64,000 nucleotides of DNA from Corydoras sp. C115. Taxonomy: Eukaryota > Chordata > Actinopteri > Siluriformes > Callichthyidae. Below, piece by piece: positions 59,003 through 64,000 of the stretch. The notes beneath the pieces are model-generated. The model made no database searches. It was given only the letters and a program-made list of their open reading frames with translations, and was not told where the DNA came from. The stretch's first letter is position 1. The number at the start of each line of letters is the position of its first letter. A program made the position numbers and the translations under genes. The DNA lies in NCBI GenBank assembly GCA_019802505.1, contig JAFMOC010000002.1, positions 912,001 to 976,000 of the forward strand. The letters run 5' to 3'.

Positions 59003-59406
59003 CTAGACATGAGTTTTGTAGATTCCTAGGTATAGCTGGATATTACCACACATTTTATAAAAACGTGATGGCGTTCCCATTGACCAATCTACTTATACAT
59101 AATGGGGAGTATTTCAGAGGAGTGTCGGAAACCTATTGATGTGCTGATACTTTGTTGTGCAGTGCTCCAGTGTTGGCAGCTCCAGACTTTTTTTAAGCCA
59201 TTTTTATGTTACTGTTGGATGCCTGTGATGTGGGGGCTGGTGCGGTCCTAATCCAGAAGGGAGTTGAACAACTTGTTTGATTTTATTCAAAGAAGTTCAA
59301 CAGTTATTAACTTAAGTATATCAGTATTGAAAAGAGAGTTGTGTACACACACTATAACCCTTTGGTTTTTCTATCAAGAATGTATAAGAAAATCAACAAC
59401 AGATGA
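59003..59406 (+). pseudogene. Ty3/gypsy RT-RNase H relic (old)
   Basis: One plus-strand frame with about four stops reads FCRFLGIAGYYHTFYKNV (thumb of Ty3/gypsy RT), then LLLDACDVGAGAVLIQKGVE (RNase H Asp region) and FYSKKFN, IEKRVV. Gag, integrase and LTRs are absent. More decayed than the copy at 62.9 kb. Confidence 0.75.
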
Positions 59407-59699
59407 GGTGTTTATTGCAATAAATTTTGTATTTTGAAAGCTAGTTTATGGTGAATCTCTCGTGTTGTTTTTTTAGGTGTATGCAATACTCTGACTCCCT
59501 AGGCTGACATTTAACATTGAGAAAGATATCAAGAGAAAAAAGGATCGGGTATGTATGAATGTGTGCATGCATGTTTGGGACAGAGAAAGACTGTGAGAAG
59601 TGATGAGAGTGGGCGTGTTTGAGAGAGATAGAGTGAGAGTTTGTGTGTGAGAGAGAGAATGCTACACAAAATCCATCCTCTTTTTCTTTAAAAAGAGTT

Positions 59700-59925
59700 T
59701 ATTTACATTACATTATATTTGGTTGTTTAGCAGATGCTTTTATCCAAGACGACTTACAAAGCAAGCACAGGGTTGGCCACAGCATCCCTGGAGCAATGAG
59801 GCTTAAGGGTCTTGCTCAAGAATTCACATTGATAACTTCAGTGGATCTGGGTTATAAAACCACAACCTTCAGATTGATTGCCCAACACCCTAAACACTGA
59901 GCAACCATGTCCCTTTAGTTAGTTC
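59700..59925 (+). repeat. Dispersed fish repeat fragment (about 200 bp)
   Basis: Runs from ACATTATATTTGGTTGTTTA through AGCAGATGCTTTTATCCAAG, GGAGCAATGAGGCTTAAGGG and CTAAACACTGAGCAACCATG. Shares its core with 10.3 kb. A chance 85-codon frame crosses it. Confidence 0.65.
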
Positions 59926-60301
59926 AATTAAGAAGTCATTTTCTATAGGCATCTAATCTAAAGCTATAAATTAAGTTTTATTTCTGTAATTAGCTTATTA
60001 ATAGGTTGAAAATATCTGCTTGTCAAAACATATTAACCTGCTAGAAGGTGGTGTTGCCAAGTCTGATTGGTTGAAGTAATAAATTGATCAACACTTATTT
60101 AATGCTACCGTCACAAATTTAATTCTGAAGGCATAGGCAGAAATATTTAAAACTTGTCAAACAGTGATCATGAAATGTGATTGGTTAAATGCTCTCATAA
60201 GAAAATACACATCAGGAAGTGGCGCAACTGGGAAAACGCTATGAAAGGAAGCAGACAGATCATTTGTAATTATATATATGGTCCACCACTGTAAGATACA
60301 T

Positions 60302-60302
<1 letters not shown>

Positions 60303-60370
<68 letters not shown>
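60303..60370. repeat. (AT)n microsatellite
   Basis: Alternating AT immediately left of the next hAT element. Confidence 0.95.
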
Positions 60371-60373
<3 letters not shown>

Positions 60374-61374
60374 TGCTTCTCAAATAGTGGGGCGCGCCCC
60401 CCTGGGGGGGCGCAGTGCGGTACCTGGGGGGGCGCATCACGAGATATCGCAGAGCAAGTGATAATGCAAGTGATAAGTGAATTGTACTGAACAAACCCTC
60501 AAGAAACAACATTGAGAAATATTCAACAGAGATGGCGGAGAGAAAGGCAGAGAGAGACGAAGATAACGAGAGCAACAAAACTCAACCGAAAGTTATATGT
60601 CGAAGCGTATGTAGCGCCTGGCTTCACTGTAACTGTAACTTCACTGTAACGAAGGAAGACGAAGAAAGACCGGTGTGTCTGCTGTGTCTTAAAATGTTGG
60701 CAGTGGACAGCATTAAGCCAAATAAATGAAGGCGTCACTTAAAGACATTACACCCCGATCACACTGATAACTGCTTGAGTTTTTTAATCGTAAGCATGAC
60801 GCGTATAACCAGCAGTCATAACGCTTTATGAAAGCTACTACAGAAAAGCTGTGCGCTGCAAAACGGGCGCATTGGAGACATTAGTTATAACTTCCTCAAA
60901 AAAAAAAAAAAAAAAAAAACACATTAATGTATTCATTTTTGTTTTGTAGGTTAAAGTGTTAATATATTGTGCTCCTGAATTAATGTTGCTGGTGAATTTG
61001 AATTTATTATTATTTACTGATTTTATTTCATTTCATTTTTCAGTATCAAATGCCAGTCAGTTCAAAAATGTTTCTAGTTTAAATAAGGATTTCATTCTAA
61101 AAAACAAAGTTAATAAAATTATTCTGTTCTAAGTTGATCTATATTTCTTTTTTGTTTTCTTTATTGTTAATTATTGTTTTTATTGTTTATTGTTATTGTT
61201 AAGGATACATTGTTATAAAAGAGATGAACTTAGAACAAATTTATAGACAAATCATACTACAGTTGGCATGTAAAAATACTTTATCCCATTTTGTCATGGG
61301 GGGGGGGGGGGGGGGGGGCAAAATGTTTTCTTCTTCCTAGGGGGGGCTTAACAGAAAATAATTGAGAATCACTG
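60371..61374 (+). mobile_element. Non-autonomous hAT element with BED-finger relic
   Basis: Ends CAGTGCTTCTCAAATAGT and, inverted, CAGTGATTCTCAATTATT. The right flank TTCTAGAC fits the hAT octamer preference; the left flank is AT microsatellite, so no clean duplication is visible. Contains GC-rich near-palindromic sequence at the left, a poly(A) run (60,898-60,919) and a poly(G) run (61,299-61,318). Confidence 0.8.
60532..60729 (+). pseudogene. hAT transposase N-terminus with BED zinc finger
   Basis: Frame MAERKAERDEDNESN, then FTVTKEDEERPVCLLCLKML; a TGA at 60,727 follows KPNK, beyond which RRHLKTLHPDH continues in the same frame. The C-x2-C ... H-x4-H layout and wording match Buster/ZBED-type hAT transposases. 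The catalytic domain is deleted. Confidence 0.75.
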
Positions 61375-61800
61375 TTCTAGACAGAAGGAAATCAGATAAC
61401 ATGGACAGGATCAACATAATATCAGACTCTTACCTGAAATTATTTGTGGAATCTTAAATAATCTTTTGACAATTTTCAAGAGCGTGCTGTTACTCAACCC
61501 GAGTGTTGTCTAAAGACAGTTCATTTGACATTCTAAATGACATTCCTTCCTAGTTTTATTGCTTTGACAAACACACTCTTAACATTCCAGGTATAGTGGA
61601 TATTCCATTAAACGCTGTAGACAATAGAGGATTTATTAAACCTAGAAAATAAAGTTTATTTTATAAAGAAATATTTCTGATACTTTGTACAATTTTTTTC
61701 TCTCTCACACAATGTTATTCCTTTATTATACTGCTTCAAATATGTGCAAATTGAGTATTATGCAAATATGCTGTAGTAGTGCATCAGACAGAGTTGGAAA
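61375..61800. other. Intergenic sequence, nothing recognised
   Basis: AT-rich with no motif or frame of note. Confidence 0.6.
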
Positions 61801-61804
61801 GATC

Positions 61805-62840
61805 TTTTCACCATTTAGATCGATATGGAGTGAGAGTTAGCACCACGATAAGGTTCAATGACCAGGCGACATTTATCACTAGAGCGAAATGAACAAGTTG
61901 GAGAATATTTTGGAAAAATGGATTGAAGGTAAGAAGGGCGGATCCAGAGATTGTCCTGTAGGCCAGAGTCAGTACTAAATGCGAGCAGCTACAGGGAGCC
62001 AATAGAGAGAGACAAGTAGTGGAGTGACATGAGTTTGCTTTGGCTGGTTGAACACAAGATGCGCTGCAGTGTTTTGAAACAGATATAAACAGATATACTG
62101 AAGTTGTAGCGGCCTGATTGTGCAAGCTAGGAGACCAGCAAGCAGAACATTACAGTAATCAAGCCAATAGGATGTTCAGTTAAAAAAAGGTCTGAACCTC
62201 CTGATGTTGTACAGACTGAATCTGCAGAAACGGATAGTTTTGATGATGTGATCAGATAGTTTAAGATGTGAGTAAGTTATGAAACCAAAGTTAAGGACCG
62301 AGTCGGTTGGAGAGATTGTGGAGCCATCAGTTTTGAAGGTCAAGTCATGATAGATTAAGGGTTTAGCTGTAATTATAAGAATAATTAATCAGGCCTTCAT
62401 CCAAACAGATATGTTGATGAGGCAGGCAGATATCCAATTTGAGATAGTGGTGTCTTCAGAGGCAAAAGACAAATAAAGTGTCATCAGCATAGCCATTCAA
62501 GTGTTGTAACAAAAGCCTAGTTTGAATAGAGTGGACAGTAGAATCTGATGATTTACTGTATTAAAAGCTGCTGAGAGGTTTAGTAGGATGAGGACAGAAG
62601 ATCAATCAGTGGAATGACCACCCCTAATATCAGACTGATTGGGATCAACCAAGTTGTCCTGTGTAAAAAATCTGAAGGCCTGTGTAGATACCTGTTCAAG
62701 TGTTTTAAACAAAAAAAGGAAAAGTGATACAGGCCTGTAGCTCGACCAGATTTGGGTTGAGCGTTGGTTTTTGAACAGAGGTTTAACTATGGCCTGTTTG
62801 AAAAAACCAGGAGACTCCCTGTTTTGGCATGGCATGGAGA
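61805..62840 (-). pseudogene. L2 LINE 3' half, minus strand, degraded
   Basis: Minus-strand pieces read F-K-Q-A-I-V-K-P-L-F-K, SSYRPVSLFLFLFKTLEQV, NLVDPNQSDIRGGHST (62,610-62,830) and, further on, CSHLVLTLAYRTISGSALLT (about 61,940-62,000). Same family as the 27-30 kb LINE, in the opposite orientation. Confidence 0.8.
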
Positions 62841-62934
62841 AGTCAGGGATAGGGTTGTCTCCAAAAAAAGCAAAGTGATGTGGAGGTCAGAATTAATACA
62901 AGGGCATAAATACATAAATTTTTGGAATAGCGCA

Positions 62935-64000
62935 CCACAGTTTCCAGGCGTTCATTAATGACGTGCTGCGGGAGTTTTTACATCAAGCGGTGATCGTGTA
63001 TCTTGACGATGTGCAGGTGTTTTTGGGGGATCTGGCCTCCCATGTTGCCCTAGTTCGGCGGGTTCTCGTCTCCTCACCAATGGGTTGTTTGTTAAGGGAG
63101 AGAAGTGTGAGTTTCGCCAGTCGGTCCTGGACTGGCCGACACCGGCCTCACCACGGGACCTCCAACGGTTTTTAGGTTTTGCGAACTTTTACAGGTGGTT
63201 CATCCCAAACTTTACCAAGGTAGCGCTTCCTCTAAACTCCTGTCTTAAAGGAGGCCCCTCTGTGCTGCGCTGGAACCCGGAGGCGGATCAGGCCTTTAAC
63301 ACCCTTAAGAGACTGTTCACGTCCAAACCAGTCTTGGCCCATCCAGAACCCGGGTGCCAGTTTATCATAGAGGTGGACGCGTCCTGTAGTGGGGCCGGTG
63401 CTGTCTTGTCCCAGTCCACTGGGGGCCTCACCAACGCACGGCCTATTGCGTACTACTCACGCAAATTCATCCCGGCCGAGTGTAATTATGGGATCGGGGA
63501 CCGAGAGCTATTAGCTGTTAAGCTAGCCTTGAAGGAGTGGAGGCACTGGCTCATGGGGTCTCCACACCCAGCCTTTATCCTCACGGATCACAAGAACCTG
63601 GAGTTTATCAAGAGTGCTCGCCGCCTCAATGCCCGCCAGGCCCATTGGGCACTCTGTTTTAACCAGTTTAATTTACAGATCTCCTTCGTCCGGGTTCGGA
63701 GAACAGCCGGGCCGATGCCCTGTCTCGGCTCCACAGTCCATCGGTTTCTGACCCGGACCTGGGGAGCCCTATCATCCCCGCACACAAATTTCTGGGCCAC
63801 ATACAGTGGGAACTGGATACCCAGATTCAAGAGGCGGCGCGCCATACTACTGTCCTTCCAGATTGTCCCGAGGGGGTCAGTTATGTCCCTCTTCCCTTCC
63901 GGTCCCACCTCATCACGTGGGCCCACACCTCTCTGAGCACTGGTCACCCGGGCGTTCTGTGGACACTCCAGCTTATTCAGCGGAAGTACTGGTGGGAGTC
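62935..64000 (+). mobile_element. Ty3/gypsy pol fragment, runs off the window
   Basis: Plus-strand: RT end with the VYLDD catalytic box (62,996-63,010), FVKGEKCEF, FLGFANFYRWFIPNF, then RNase H with EVDAS (about 63,370), GDRELLAVK (about 63,500) and LTDHKNLEF (about 63,580). In another frame the sequence continues as ADALSRLH and an integrase zinc-finger start (HTSLSTGHPG, KYWWE) to the window end. Frameshifts near 63,075 and 63,690, and a deletion of about 30 codons before WPTPASPRDL, make it inactive. The 5' boundary is abrupt. Confidence 0.88.
63085..63936 (+). pseudogene. Ty3/gypsy RT thumb and RNase H, longest open part
   Basis: 283-codon frame covering residues after the YLDD box to the end of RNase H; the last 60-70 codons are out of frame with the natural protein, because the true reading shifts near 63,690. 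Well preserved compared with the relic at 59 kb, suggesting a later insertion. Confidence 0.8.

Noticed and set aside
57760..62000. Second zc3h11a copy predicted by the flanking duplication
   Set aside because: No exon with CCCH fingers, KTLEEI repeats or the LELLEMIDS tail was found there or to the left of 24.4 kb.

Overview
This window is vertebrate, and almost certainly teleost, nuclear DNA. It is AT-rich and intron-rich, with long (TA)n tracts, many Tc1/mariner and hAT transposons, L2- and RTE-type LINEs, Ty3/gypsy pieces and a tRNA-derived SINE family present in at least fourteen copies. The abundance of Tc1 and of this SINE would fit an ostariophysan such as a catfish, but that is inference. 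There are no operons, CRISPR arrays or bacterial-type genes. LAYOUT: Two host genes are visible, both on the minus strand. (1) 1-19,400 holds the 5' part of a class IA PI3-kinase regulatory subunit gene, best matched to pik3r1 (p85-alpha). The first coding exon (5502-5832, SH3 domain) has a strong acceptor upstream at 5922. A CpG-rich block at about 18.5-19.4 kb with a GTAAGT donor is the likely promoter and non-coding first exon. The remaining exons lie left of the window. (2) 34,341-56,057 holds a complete zc3h11a gene (CCCH zinc-finger protein linked to TREX mRNA export). I traced thirteen coding exons with GT/AG borders; their lengths sum to 2,199 nt, which is 732 codons plus stop, all phases agreeing. 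Its seventh intron (about 10.5 kb) is packed with transposons. REPEAT REGIONS: 6.3-13.4 kb carries three elements of one hAT family, two with BED-finger remnants. 19.5-26.3 kb is a SINE cluster inside broken RTE LINE sequence. 27.0-30.3 kb is an L2 LINE interrupted by a solo LTR. 31.15-32.62 kb, 37.80-39.39 kb (intact transposase), 39.76-41.26 kb, 51.16-52.60 kb and 52.61-53.56 kb are Tc1/mariner elements. 46.37-47.65 kb is a small non-autonomous LTR element inserted in a LINE. 60.37-61.37 kb is a hAT with a BED finger. 62.95 kb to the end is Ty3/gypsy pol. OTHER STRUCTURE: A diverged non-coding segment occurs on both sides of zc3h11a in the same orientation (about 24.38-32.70 kb and 56.60-57.75 kb). 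The second copy works as a natural empty-site control for several insertions in the first. How the parts interact: the two genes are independent host genes, and most of the rest is layered, datable mobile DNA in their introns and flanks.
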